Notes: generated from the sequence alone by a model not told the origin. DNA of 64,000 nt from Lachnospiraceae bacterium (GCA_021203305.1 JAJQBK010000010.1:27273-91272); one strand, 5' to 3'. Shown: positions 43,901-50,594, counted from the first letter of the stretch. Program-made: numbers and translations.

Positions 43901-46426
43901 CACCAGTCCAGTCCAATTTCCGCTATCATCATAAGCAACATTTGATTCCTTTATATACTCTTCGGCTTCATTATCATACAGCACAGTATCATAAGAAATC
44001 CCGGTTAATGTGAAATATTCTGCAAAGATTTCGTCAGTTCCATCAACAAATCCGTCCAATGAAAGTTCAATATAAGAAGCGTCAACAGAACTGGAGGCAT
44101 CATAAGTTTTTGTTTTCTCATTGCCATCATCATCCTTTGATATTGATATGCCTGCCAAATAAAGAGATGCTGGATTTATTGTCAATGAACCGCTGACTTC
44201 ACCGAAGGTATAATATTCTTCTTCATCTACTTTATCGTTTTCAATCAAATAAATTTCAAAGATATCTGACCATGTGACGTCTGCACTGTTATCTTCACCA
44301 AATGTGTATTTCCCGACATTTATATAATCGTCACCAAAATCACCGGATGCCGAGTTACTGTCAGTGTCTGTATTCTTCAATCGAACAGATACAATGTCTT
44401 CATAATTATCTCCAACGCTGATTGTAATTTCATTATCTTCACCGTCAGTCCAATCCACGACCCCTGTTGCATCATAGGTCTTTTCTGCCTCAAACGAAAC
44501 TGTCAGCTCGATCGGATTTACCTCTACCTCAACGGTGCCTCCAATTTCATAAGACCCTTCACCTGCAGAAGAGGAAGCAGGAGTCACTGTATATGTCCAT
44601 TGAATCACATAGGTACCCTTACCCCAATTCGATGAATCTTTTACAAGGTCGCTAATGGAAGCATAAGAAGAAGAAATGTCTTCACCATCCTTTGATACGG
44701 AAAATTTAAACTCTATTTCTGCTCCCTCAACCACCAACTCTTCATCATCAACCGAAGGTAAAGGCAGAGTAATCGCTGTGCCATAACTGGTGGTAATTGC
44801 AACAGCAGTATCCTCAATACTGGCATTTTTGTTTGCTTTTTGTATAGCCTCATTTATGGCATCTACAATTGCAGCATTTCCACTGATACTTTCCTTATTA
44901 TAGTTATAAGTAATATTTACTGCATAGCCTGCAACACCATCCACTGTATTGTAATAACCGGAATTAGGTGTAAAAGTGTAGCTTATTGTTGAAGACTCGC
45001 TTTGTATTCCACAATTGTACGATCCGACATAACTACCAGATTCATTAATGGTTACACTAACTTCCTCTTCATCATTAATATTAAAAACACCTGGTACATC
45101 CGAGATAAGCTCAAATTTCACCTCTTCCGGATATTCAACGGTGACATCATCAACTTCCACAACCGGGTCAGCTTTCTCCACAGTGTAGGAAACGCTGTCC
45201 GTCAAAATATTATAATTGGAAGTATCAGAAGGAGTAAACGTATATTCCAAAGTCCCTTCTGTTACATTTCCTTCTGCATCTAATTCCGGAGTTAACACAC
45301 CGGCTTCAATTGTAATTGTATACTGACCGGATGACGCATCCACCTCACTCATAGTAAATTCAGTATTATTGTTAAACTTGAATGTTCCGGGCACGCTAAT
45401 AGCAAGGTTAAATACCACATCATCCACCAGATACTGAGCAGTTCCTTTCTGCTCAACACTGACAGTTGCGTCTGTTTTATCTACCGTTACTGCGCTTTTC
45501 CCGTCTGCAGAACCATATGTACTGTTTCCAGAAAAGGATACAATTACATAATACGTTCCTACGCTTGAAGGGGTGAAATCTTTGCTTGCTGCATCCTCTA
45601 TAGCTTCTTCATCGTCACTGTACCACTGATAGGAATAATCCAACCCATCAACAGTAGTCGCTTCTTCCCCCTCTCCGGCCGTTGCTTCCACAACAACAGT
45701 CAGAGTATCTCCATAAACGAAACTGCCGTCGCTGCCACTGCCTCCTTCAATTGTCACATTCAACGTAACAGAAGTCTTGGTAGTCTCAGTCCCCTCTTCG
45801 CTTTCTTCTTCGCCTTCTTCCCCGTTCTCACTAGCCAAAGCAATACCGGAGCCAACGCTCCCGATGATTCCAGCAACAGCTTCACTGTTCTCCGCGGACT
45901 CATCATCTTCTGCGCCGCTCACGTCCGAACCTTCCTCAACATTCGTGTCGCTATCTGCTTCCACGATCTCTTCGGTATCGGCATCTTCATCGCTTTCGGT
46001 ATCCCCGGCATTCTCAGAGTCCGTTTCATCCGCATCCTCAGAGTCCTCATCCGCAAAATCGTCCGCAGCTGCTTCATCGGAATCTCCGGATTCCTTTTCC
46101 TCGGTTGACTCTTCTTCAACGCTCTCTTCCTCGATAGTCGCCTCTTCAGCTGACTCTTCCTCGGTTGTCTCCTCTTCAGCTGACTCTTCCTCAGTTGTTG
46201 ACTCTTCAGCTGGCTCTTCCTCGGCTGTTGACTCTTCCTCGGTTGTCTCCTCTTCGGCAGCCTCTTCCCCGGTCGACTCTTCCTCAGTTTCTTCGTCAAT
46301 CTCCTCAGCCGACACTGCCGTCGCGTATGCCGAGAACATCTGGGTCGGCATCATGCCAAGCACCAGCGTAATCACACACAGCCAGGAAATTATCCGTTTA
46401 TGAAGGGCATTCTTTCGTCTTTTCAT
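34991..46426 (-). CDS. Giant Ig-repeat surface protein, 3811 residues
   Basis: The product has a signal peptide (residues 1 to about 37), then about 150 residues that are almost only Glu, Thr, Ser, Ala and Asp. Ig/MBG-like domains follow (for example FVYGDTLTVVVEAT; KTYDATGVVDW), then about a dozen Ig-like modules that begin with [DN]-x-[AD]P motifs such as NTAPEVVITYTATD or IQPTVTITYTERE and often contain GVYYFTVSGMDWAGNPV. A single membrane helix (about 3763-3787) and a mixed-charge tail end it; there is no LPxTG signal, so it is anchored by the helix. It probably forms a long fibre. The first half of the coding strand (40.8-45.8 kb) is clearly more AT-rich than the rest. Ligand unknown. 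Confidence 0.9.
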   Translation of the reverse strand: MKRRKNALHKRIISWLCVITLVLGMMPTQMFSAYATAVSAEEIDEETEEESTGEEAAEEETTEEESTAEEEPAEESTTEEESAEEETTEEESAEEATIEEESVEEESTEEKESGDSDEAAADDFADEDSEDADETDSENAGDTESDEDADTEEIVEADSDTNVEEGSDVSGAEDDESAENSEAVAGIIGSVGSGIALASENGEEGEEESEEGTETTKTSVTLNVTIEGGSGSDGSFVYGDTLTVVVEATAGEGEEATTVDGLDYSYQWYSDDEEAIEDAASKDFTPSSVGTYYVIVSFSGNSTYGSADGKSAVTVDKTDATVSVEQKGTAQYLVDDVVFNLAISVPGTFKFNNNTEFTMSEVDASSGQYTITIEAGVLTPELDAEGNVTEGTLEYTFTPSDTSNYNILTDSVSYTVEKADPVVEVDDVTVEYPEEVKFELISDVPGVFNINDEEEVSVTINESGSYVGSYNCGIQSESSTISYTFTPNSGYYNTVDGVAGYAVNITYNYNKESISGNAAIVDAINEAIQKANKNASIEDTAVAITTSYGTAITLPLPSVDDEELVVEGAEIEFKFSVSKDGEDISSSYASISDLVKDSSNWGKGTYVIQWTYTVTPASSSAGEGSYEIGGTVEVEVNPIELTVSFEAEKTYDATGVVDWTDGEDNEITISVGDNYEDIVSVRLKNTDTDSNSASGDFGDDYINVGKYTFGEDNSADVTWSDIFEIYLIENDKVDEEEYYTFGEVSGSLTINPASLYLAGISISKDDDGNEKTKTYDASSSVDASYIELSLDGFVDGTDEIFAEYFTLTGISYDTVLYDNEAEEYIKESNVAYDDSGNWTGLVIEASATESSSVTLTVEDAEDDDINEKLAVLLENYTLGNTDEIIDAINEITETDGDEVKLTVIPFGITVSQYDILEKYSDGKVTVPYDSALVSYTVEASNGDTDIPDGTDVYVNPIEDEDSSGLAADWTVVDENGDETSYPGTLYLYNVSGNDFGVYLDSEGITIDLSGNYEIVVDGSFEIEVVPVSVGDNVSLDLTTDTDGTFKLSYGSDNDNFEISFAQGSEKTTTDDGGESSTTYWYGPDVSLSLSENSGYSLWEKNTSADGTVTYSQITLGSDDYILESIESGSFFNNLYICEDASNIFYGTVSIKYLYDKTPPTVTLTGAVYVDSDGKEIDDNTSNSLDLGNSTSNMIQYTITLEDTGTDGTAVSGLYEDEVWWASYYEGVLSAWNSVSPVALEDGKYQFTAIIPAYGTLYIKASDYAGNITIENALRSLVVEDDKPVVHIAIDSNSVEEGMDDNVTGGLAYKNTHTFSFIAYDALEEYAETFDYSGIQKVVWVLSGEEDYSYTDEVTKTTPEELKGVADVRVVTETGIDLPDDLEGTYTLTVIAYDFSGNASEPATATLNFDNTDPTAYIVMTDGIEYENDGVYYRADNSEIKITVDDNLLCDDNPVKYEITVTGGENEEITISGSSKTGISDISNSNTDWNKEGITAASEDTDEDDVYEIVITITNDVVCDTFSDGNVYVTISLTDSAENSSQTFNSVGAESAPSAGVVLEDTSSDDVNSNKAVFILDTTAPELTKVWDSTDSITDNYYADDYELNGETQDAVYYNSEFTTYYETTETNYDSGKVNVNASAVETATSEEDKETTLKSDDYVIDTSDQEAVSITLTPENNTKSDVYIFTIAVTDKAGNTLEVEKSGLSNGAAYNVIASEDEKIGTVAVLDAVRVIDNFAPEVVMDYSNTMFEGIDGSLLNYDTENGIAYYNVDLTAVITFADSNLDTDRLQTGYIYASDIDDEIDTEEINNSVNVAKGIAEGEFEDDFASYSAENVDSAATPTAQVTYVISADNTTDGCYCFQVLGYDKAGNGLSVTDYMDAGGETSNEATTEASELYTSVYTKVMDTIQPTVIMTYTERDATYYYKEGVYYSESFSAEYLFEDTNLNTDYMYDGSGAVYTYGVDEADEIDLTKSGEMVLDENNEETSTYIVTQTVDTDENDDGVYYFTVSGMDWAGNPVYVYEEQITSAEEDHTIVSDDDTTTVDNNGTYSTYTGDSKILDNTAPEVVITYTATDNEDDCYDDSDIAYYNLDFTATYTFTDYSLDYNKLFTNYSHDGEDQADEYDCLAETIKSQTSTSTTAKMTTSYTIEADDISELADGHDNDGTYLFKVYGEDKAGNGLIVTEYLTSGTAGDSYTSGTETVHNGDNPYTGYYSKVMDTIQPTVTITYTEREDTYYYEEGAYYNVDFNAFLTFADTNLNMDYVGSGYTFTQIGDGEVSEPTSATVDNVITWTVTTGTGDGQYKFTVSGKDWAGNPVYVYEEQINGYDSGQSNAVREASTEVSSAKVYSSYTTLGKIMDTVAPTLDIAYTALSDDYYYDDSEALDGSEINAYYNKAITTTYTFNDESGLDYSKIFAGRAFEADESLETVDAALAVTAIGSTQADMADGSDVVKSWTIPASESYNGIYHYLAYGEDKAGNTLVITENGLMGGESMTTEDCGTTYTAQGKVLDTVSPVYTSAMLPDLDLETNPDTVDELFSAYYNQDVKAQFTVEDTNIDTGLVNVAVTSFAGEVEDYYNYVPTWADITLTKTTQYATTQVYTTDTVSVDGVYRFEISGRDKAGNLLVQSEAEEAKADTYLETLKVTDGPYWTYNKVRDTVAPVLDLSILAGTMEIFAARLSLSSGVQSGETTLAVTKNMPYQSESTGSASILTSDMSPTSIAYTFKTTGAGTDPTNTNMTRTYGTLGTTASDSSGWSVNNAVSSITFDGQQTVEITLLSVKDRAGNEVIASVSTGSYYNGSVINKLYLDVQAPGGDGVGAVVDLSYPSSYSTVITGAGPVGNPLYNGSIQITATVEDPYGNADTQYASSGLYRVYFEVLVNGVAVDPGLVSASGSGTTGSEGSVDYIDYGTSGVGTDFASDTSELNEKLTYSDTITFTFNPDGTVFNNNNIELRVWVEDNSGNGGTTYDSNSSKNVYAFGMDVTVPLITVSYDNNDAQNEFYFKETRTATVVVTERNFDPDTTYIETESAAVISGWTYTSGSESNHDDDTWTATVSYVVDNDYTFTADTTDRAGWSNSGIDYGSSVAPESFTLDMTNPVIYVVFDNNDALNGNYYLAARTATITIEEHNFRSAEAIVAIAKYVSDSVMTAAAGVPSEGGWSTSGDTSTAQVYFGDDGYYTMTVDYTDLAGNPAVQVVVDPFTIDLTAPTVDITAGGLADQTIFGPDSEININVADWFDDTNIDPSAGVTFELEKVVWNTDSKDISSGERNEEVSAFASSTVTGNYSELRYLVGETDSYTGTDSYSWYQITDTSESVDGLYRLTIYATDLAGNPSQDTVTFIINRYDSVYMVDSGTSGSVLTSVGNTYIQDVEGGLVIYEYSLDVLSDGLIDLYINGIHSRIRAAETNTVETENGSYTTAVYTSDEGEEYELIYTEEVVWTWNSDSYDENKTTDGGSETFGWVLRTYQLGAEAFKDDSGQYVNGQYELRLYSMDATGNEMWNYRTLDNADVNGVQSRAISLVFNIDMEDPVIAIQGITQDEIYDEEYKEVTITYNDNDSMIWLGVLVTTNELSIGAADRSSYGDMQVNGVTSRLEYYSILFAATYTAENGTEYYSGVYQLNADGSYSNVAVNGDGVKTLTDEELSGSVYSVSDVSDLTIVYMMADEDGSGSSQLCPVLVYAMSPLNLDSGASEESGDGLFRYVLRVDEDKNNAIYIRVAAGDEAGNRTDVTEDTSIGHTNHTVTVYSFRVTTAWYSFIFDMGFDSPLQALLVFGGGAMVVIFAVTLAITAIRRRRLLVAGKKKDSEEDEEQKKER

Positions 46427-46466
46427 GTTTTTTTACCTTTCTTCTGTTCCTCTGAAACTCCTGATC

Positions 46467-46506
46467 TTAGGAACCGTTAAAGAATTAATCTTTACAGTTC
46501 CTTAGC
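46467..46506. repeat. Imperfect inverted repeat ahead of the giant gene
   Basis: CTTAGGAACCGTTAAAGA faces TCTTTACAGTTCCTTAG with a short ATTAA loop in the 93-bp gap between the adaptor gene and the giant gene. The outer bases match the end of the dispersed repeat (CTTAGGAACTGT in copy A, ACAGTTCCTTAG in copy C), so this may be a shrunken element of the same kind. In RNA it would form a long hairpin without a U-run, possibly uncoupling expression of the giant protein from the kinase genes. Confidence 0.65.
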
Positions 46507-46519
46507 CTTTGGGCTGCAA

Positions 46520-47020
46520 TCAGATCTTCTCGTCTGTATGAACCACCAGAATATTCTGGATTATTTCAAAACGCCGGTTCGGCGCGATGGTCGGATTCTG
46601 TCGTCCGGACTCGTGCAGCACCGTAGTCATATTCCCCGCGTCGCCCTGTCTCAGGACGGAGGTGACTGCCATCTCTGAAGGAGCCGTCCCCCGGTTCTGC
46701 GGGGAGACCTGACGGGGCGTCGCATTCGCTCCCGGCGGAGACGCTGCCCTGGAAGGGCTGCCTTGAGAAGTTCCTCCCTTTGTCTCACCGGAGGGAGTGA
46801 TGTACTGTGGCCGGGACGCCGCGTGCTCTCCCAGGTCCGAGGAGCTGTCCCTGCTCTGGTACCTTTCCTGTTTTTGTTTGATACGCTTTCGTCTGCCTTT
46901 CCTGCTGGAAGCCCGGAGCACGCCCCGGATATCCAGGAAGAAAAAGAGAAATATGGCCGCCATCCCGGAAAGGAGGGTAATCAACAGTGATATCATTCTT
47001 CCTACTTCATATGCTGACAT
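46520..47020 (-). CDS. One-TM adaptor protein next to the Ser/Thr kinase
   Basis: Family not firmly recognised. The 166-residue protein has one N-terminal membrane helix (MISLLITLLSGMAAIFLFFF, residues about 9-28), a very basic stretch (SRKGRRKRIKQKQ), a disordered Ser/Pro/Gly linker, and a C-terminal conserved-looking segment (RRFEIIQNILVVHTDEKI). The linker contains MTTVLHES and TSVLRQG, which resemble phosphothreonine motifs. AAAGGAGGGG precedes the ATG. It lies 17 bp after the kinase gene, so it is likely a kinase substrate or an anchor that FHA proteins bind at the membrane. Confidence 0.75.
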   Translation of the reverse strand: MSAYEVGRMISLLITLLSGMAAIFLFFFLDIRGVLRASSRKGRRKRIKQKQERYQSRDSSSDLGEHAASRPQYITPSGETKGGTSQGSPSRAASPPGANATPRQVSPQNRGTAPSEMAVTSVLRQGDAGNMTTVLHESGRQNPTIAPNRRFEIIQNILVVHTDEKI

Positions 47021-47037
47021 TTTTTCTCCCCTCCTTT

Positions 47038-48825
47038 TTACATTGTCTTTTTGATCGAGTCGATGGCGTCGCTGATCTCTGTCCTGATGTCCTCATTGCC
47101 CGACACGCTCTCCGCCCGGTCTCCGATCATATCCAGCAGCTCGCCCACGATATCGGAGGTGACGCTGACGGTTCCGCCGGAGGAAACACTGAGGATGGTT
47201 CCGTTTTCCACGTAGGTCTGCCACAGCTCTTCATTATCCAGCGCTTCCTGAATGTCGGCGGAGGTGGCGCTGAGGCCTGAGCGGTAATTCTCCGCGTTCA
47301 TCCCGATCATGTTGACCAGGAAGAGGTAAAGCCTGAGCCTGAAATTATCATTATAATCTGTAAAATCATCCAGCAGCTCAATCGCCCATTGCGCCCGGAG
47401 CAGCTCCGTAATGTACTCCGCGTCTGACTTCTTTTCAATGCTGCTGTTGTTGATCAGGCCGCTGAGGATGTAGTACAGGGCGGTGCTGACCTCCTGCCGG
47501 TAGGTCTCGCCGTCCTGCTCCATAACGACCCGGAAACAGGTGCGGGCATTCTTCCACACGCTGGTGCTGGTGGAATTATTGGTACCATAGGCCAGGTACT
47601 GCAGACCCAGGCTGTATTCAAAGGCCAGATATTCGTCCAGGTTCTCCTCCTGAAAATAAATTTCCCCGGCGGTTCCATTGGAGTCGGTCAGCAGGAGCTG
47701 GCTCATCATCGTCCACTCATCCTCGGTGAACTCGGCGTCATATGTCAGCTCCTCCAGAAACTGGGTGTATGCCTCGCTTCTGGCGGGATACAGTCCCACA
47801 GCCGCCTGGTAGTACTGAATCTTGGTGATCTCATTTTCATCCAGCCCCGTCCGCTCCCAGTTGGCGGTCTCCGCACTCTTAAGGTTCTCCTCGTAGGAGG
47901 CCACATTTTCACTTTCTACTAACTGTGTAAAGAAATAAGAAGAAATTCCCCCAAAAGCACACAGCCCAAGGCAGCTGAAGAACGCCGCCAGCTTACGCTT
48001 ACGCGTGCTCTGAGCCTTGCGGCCGATTTCATTGAGGTGGTCTAAGTCATCCCACAGCTCCGCGCAGTTCTGGTAGCGGTCCTGGGGATTGGGCCGGGTG
48101 CAGGTCAGGATGACCTTCTCCAGTCCATCGGAGAGAGCCGGGTTGACCTGGCGGATGGGCACCATCTCGTAGGGCGGCTCGCCCGGGTTTCTGCCGGTCA
48201 CCAGATGATAGAGGGTTGCCCCCAGATTATAGATATCGGTCCGGGCGTCGGTCTGCCCCTGTCCGCCGTACTGCTCCGGGGCCGCATAGCCTCTGGTGCC
48301 AAGGCAGGTGGTGTCGTCGCCCGCGTAACGGGATTTGTATTCTCTCGCGGTGCCAAAGTCCAGCAGCATGATCACCCCGTCAGGGCGAAGACGCACGTTG
48401 CTGGGCTTCATATCACGGTAAATAATCGGCGGGTTCTGGGAATGGAGGTAGGCAAGCACGTCGCAGAGCTGTTTGCCCCAGTCCACCACATCCTTCTCGG
48501 AGCAGGCCTGGCCGTCCTTCAAAAATTCCCCCAGATCCGAACCTTCAACATAGTCCATGACGATCACGAAGGCGTCGTCCATATCGATCACGTCCACGAT
48601 GCTGGGCAGGTGGGGGTTGTCCAGCCGTTTCAGAATCTCTGTCTCCACGATCAGGTTCTGCTTTACCACATCATACTGGGCGCTGCCGTTTTTGCGCAGC
48701 TCCTTGACCGCCCAGTTCTTATTCGCACGAACATTCTGAGCCAGATAGACGACGCTCATGCCGCCTCTTCCCACCTCACTCAGAATTCTGTATTTCCCAT
48801 CCAGTACGGTTCCGACCTTCAGCAT
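47038..48825 (-). CDS. Membrane Ser/Thr protein kinase (PknB-like)
   Basis: The 595-residue protein has a complete Hanks-type kinase domain: glycine loop EVGRGGMSVVYL, Lys41 in WAVKEL, catalytic loop YRDMKPSN (Asp138), DFG 156-158, GTRGYAAPEQY and ARTDIYNLG. A membrane helix (about 280-299) leads to a roughly 295-residue outer domain that is helical and probably TPR-like, without PASTA repeats, so its signal is unlikely to be muropeptides. It is second in the block, 31 bp after a PP2C phosphatase gene, the common kinase/phosphatase pairing. It should phosphorylate the FHA proteins and adaptor encoded downstream. Confidence 0.95.
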   Translation of the reverse strand: MLKVGTVLDGKYRILSEVGRGGMSVVYLAQNVRANKNWAVKELRKNGSAQYDVVKQNLIVETEILKRLDNPHLPSIVDVIDMDDAFVIVMDYVEGSDLGEFLKDGQACSEKDVVDWGKQLCDVLAYLHSQNPPIIYRDMKPSNVRLRPDGVIMLLDFGTAREYKSRYAGDDTTCLGTRGYAAPEQYGGQGQTDARTDIYNLGATLYHLVTGRNPGEPPYEMVPIRQVNPALSDGLEKVILTCTRPNPQDRYQNCAELWDDLDHLNEIGRKAQSTRKRKLAAFFSCLGLCAFGGISSYFFTQLVESENVASYEENLKSAETANWERTGLDENEITKIQYYQAAVGLYPARSEAYTQFLEELTYDAEFTEDEWTMMSQLLLTDSNGTAGEIYFQEENLDEYLAFEYSLGLQYLAYGTNNSTSTSVWKNARTCFRVVMEQDGETYRQEVSTALYYILSGLINNSSIEKKSDAEYITELLRAQWAIELLDDFTDYNDNFRLRLYLFLVNMIGMNAENYRSGLSATSADIQEALDNEELWQTYVENGTILSVSSGGTVSVTSDIVGELLDMIGDRAESVSGNEDIRTEISDAIDSIKKTM

Positions 48826-48856
48826 TTTCTCATTCTCCGTGTTTTCTTCTCAGGTA

Positions 48857-49627
48857 TTATTCTACGGCTGCCACAAGGACAGAGGTAATATTGTCGGTCT
48901 CTCCCCGCTGCTTGTCCGTCTCCGTCAGGCGCACCAGGGCGTTTTTCATCCCGGCCTCGTCCCACCGGCCTCCGGCGCGGATCTCCGCCTCAATCTCCTG
49001 CTGGGTGACCACATGGCGGAAGCCGTCGCAGCAGATCAGGAAACCGTCCCCCACCTGAAAGGAGCCCTCCATAAAGTCAATCTGTATCTTCTCACTGGCG
49101 CCGATGCACTGGAGCAGGGTGTTGCGCATCCGGTCCACCTTCGCCTGCTGGGGCGTCATGGAGCCCAGATCCATCTGCTGCTGCACGTAGGTCTGGTCCT
49201 TGGTCAGCTGGATCATGGCTCCCCCGATATAATAGGTGCGGCAGTCACCCACATGGAAAATATAGTACTTGCCCGCCACCAAAAGCAGCATCTCCAGGGT
49301 GGTGCCCAGCTCGCAGCCGTTGGCGCGGCCATACTGGTGGATGTTGGCGTTCAGAGTTCCAACCAGCATCTCGATGCTCTCCCTGAAATCCGTGATCCTC
49401 AGTCCATTCTCCAGAACCCCCGGCAATATATAGCCAAACCAGTCTGAGAGGGCCTTCACCGCCGCCGCGGACGCCACCTCTCCCTTTTTCAATCCGCCCA
49501 GTCCGTCACAGACGGAAGCCATCAGTACAGGGCCGCAGTCGCACATTGCCTGCCTGACCACCAGAGAATCCTGGTTGGTCGATTTCTTCGTACCGATGTC
49601 CGTATGGTATGCCGTTAAATATCTCAC
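48857..49627 (-). CDS. PP2C-type Ser/Thr protein phosphatase, partner of the membrane kinase
   Basis: The 256-residue cytoplasmic enzyme is a single PP2C domain: TNQDSLVV, VCDGLGGLKKGE (Asp41), ELGTTLEML, FHVGDCRTYYI, LICCDGFRHVVTQQEI and the last metal ligand in GETDNITSVLV. Like bacterial Stp/PrpC phosphatases it would oppose the adjacent kinase. It is the first gene of the block, with a strong ribosome site (GGGAGGAG) and a promoter at 49738-49766. The leader has a GTACACG-CGTGTAC hairpin (49684-49708). Confidence 0.95.
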   Translation of the reverse strand: MRYLTAYHTDIGTKKSTNQDSLVVRQAMCDCGPVLMASVCDGLGGLKKGEVASAAAVKALSDWFGYILPGVLENGLRITDFRESIEMLVGTLNANIHQYGRANGCELGTTLEMLLLVAGKYYIFHVGDCRTYYIGGAMIQLTKDQTYVQQQMDLGSMTPQQAKVDRMRNTLLQCIGASEKIQIDFMEGSFQVGDGFLICCDGFRHVVTQQEIEAEIRAGGRWDEAGMKNALVRLTETDKQRGETDNITSVLVAAVE

Positions 49628-49683
49628 TCGCTTCTCCTCCCGCCCGGATATGTCTTTCTTTCATCATTTCAACAATAATATTT

Positions 49684-49766
49684 GTACACGCACTTTCCTC
49701 TCGTGTACCTTCTCGTTAGTACATTATACACGGGTTTATTATAATGCCATGGTTGATAAAAATCAA
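49684..49766 (-). promoter_or_regulatory. Promoter and leader hairpin of the phosphorylation block
   Basis: On the minus strand TTGATT (49761-49766) and TATAAT (49738-49743) are separated by 17 bp. A second TATAAT box at 49723-49728 may offer another start. The leader then forms a perfect 7-bp stem GTACACG/CGTGTAC (49684-49690 with 49702-49708). This is the only strong promoter I find for the minus-strand block down to 17035, though internal promoters in gaps cannot be excluded. Confidence 0.65.
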
Positions 49767-49870
49767 CTAAAATGTGAATTTTTGATGAAAATTGTCGAAA
49801 GAAATCTTGTACTGTCGGATTGTGTCCGGCTTTTGGCCGCCCACTGAAGGGCGCAGGTCAGAAAAACATT

Positions 49871-49911
49871 AAAAAACCGCCAAAGCTCTGATCCACTCAA
49901 AGCTTTGGCGG
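49871..49911 (-). terminator. Strong minus-strand terminator with no visible gene
   Basis: CCGCCAAAGCT (49877-49887) pairs with AGCTTTGGCGG (49901-49911), and the minus strand continues TTTTTT. The only minus-strand sequence above it, 49912-50141, holds no gene, so it either insulates the kinase promoter or ends an unseen small RNA. Confidence 0.85.
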
Positions 49912-50141
49912 CATTCTTTCTTATTTTATATCCTGCTTTATAGTGCCCGGCGCATTGCATTCTGTAGCCGCAAAATTCCTGGATTTTCTAAAATAATTCT
50001 AAATTCACATCATTTGTCCGATATTTATCATATCTATATGCTTTTATCTATCTAATGATTAAATCATCATTCTATGGTTGATTTATGTAATCTATAGTCG
50101 CTTATTTTCCAATGCTATTGTTGATATTATTGAGCAATATT
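49912..50141. other. AT-rich intergenic region upstream of the XRE gene
   Basis: No gene seen. The 70 bp before the XRE start contain three related direct repeats, TCTATGGTTG (50071), TCTATAGTCG (50091) and GCTATTGTTG (50114), spaced 20 and 23 bp. They could be operator sites for the XRE protein itself, as autoregulation is usual in that family. No clear sigma-A promoter could be placed. Confidence 0.4.
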
Positions 50142-50525
50142 ATGAAAGAAGAAAAAATTAATATGGATGATTTACTAAAGCAAATGGGGACGAGCATTCA
50201 CGATCGCCGTAAACAGCTGAGGCTGACGCAGGAGGAACTCGCGGAGAGAGCCGATATCACCCCGCAGACGGTTTCCACCGCGGAGCTCGGCAAGAAAGCG
50301 CTTCGTCCTGAAAATATCATACGGATCTGCTCTGCGCTGGAGATCAGCACAGACTATCTGCTTCTGGGAATCGTGACGAACGAGGACCGCGTTCTGATGT
50401 CCGAAAAGCTCTCCCAGCTCTCCCCGCGGGAGTACCGGTATCTGGAGGATATCGTAAACAGCTATGTCGCGGTTCTGAAAAATCCCGAAGATGAGGGTGG
50501 TTGGAAAAAGCTGTTTCCTGATTGA
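50142..50525 (+). CDS. XRE-family transcription regulator
   Basis: The 127-residue cytoplasmic protein has a Cro/C1-type helix-turn-helix (IHDRRKQLRLTQEELAERAD then ITPQTVSTAELGKKALRP), about residues 19-73, and a C-terminal helical tail. Start at 50142 (MKEEKIN) is a choice; 50163 (MDDLLKQ) is nearly as good and neither has a strong ribosome site. It is transcribed alone and ends at a bidirectional terminator. Targets are unknown; the nearby signalling promoter (49738) and the Rpn gene are candidates by position only. Confidence 0.85.
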   Translation: MKEEKINMDDLLKQMGTSIHDRRKQLRLTQEELAERADITPQTVSTAELGKKALRPENIIRICSALEISTDYLLLGIVTNEDRVLMSEKLSQLSPREYRYLEDIVNSYVAVLKNPEDEGGWKKLFPD

Positions 50526-50560
50526 AGCCTCCCCGGAACAGGGGCACAACTTCGCGCCAA

Positions 50561-50594
50561 AAAGGTCGGCATTTTTTGACGCCGGCCTCTTTAT
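50561..50594. terminator. Bidirectional terminator between the XRE and Rpn genes
   Basis: AGGTCGGC (50563-50570) pairs with GCCGGCCT (50581-50588). The plus strand continues CTTTATT and the minus strand continues TTTTTGG, serving both convergent genes. Confidence 0.75.

Noticed and set aside
45777..46403. Long plus-strand Ser-rich frame opposite the acidic stalk of the giant gene
   Set aside because: It is the mirror of Glu/Asp/Ser codon repeats on the coding strand and has no ribosome site.
49763..49960. 65-codon minus-strand frame over the orphan terminator
   Set aside because: It runs through the terminator hairpin and lacks a ribosome site.
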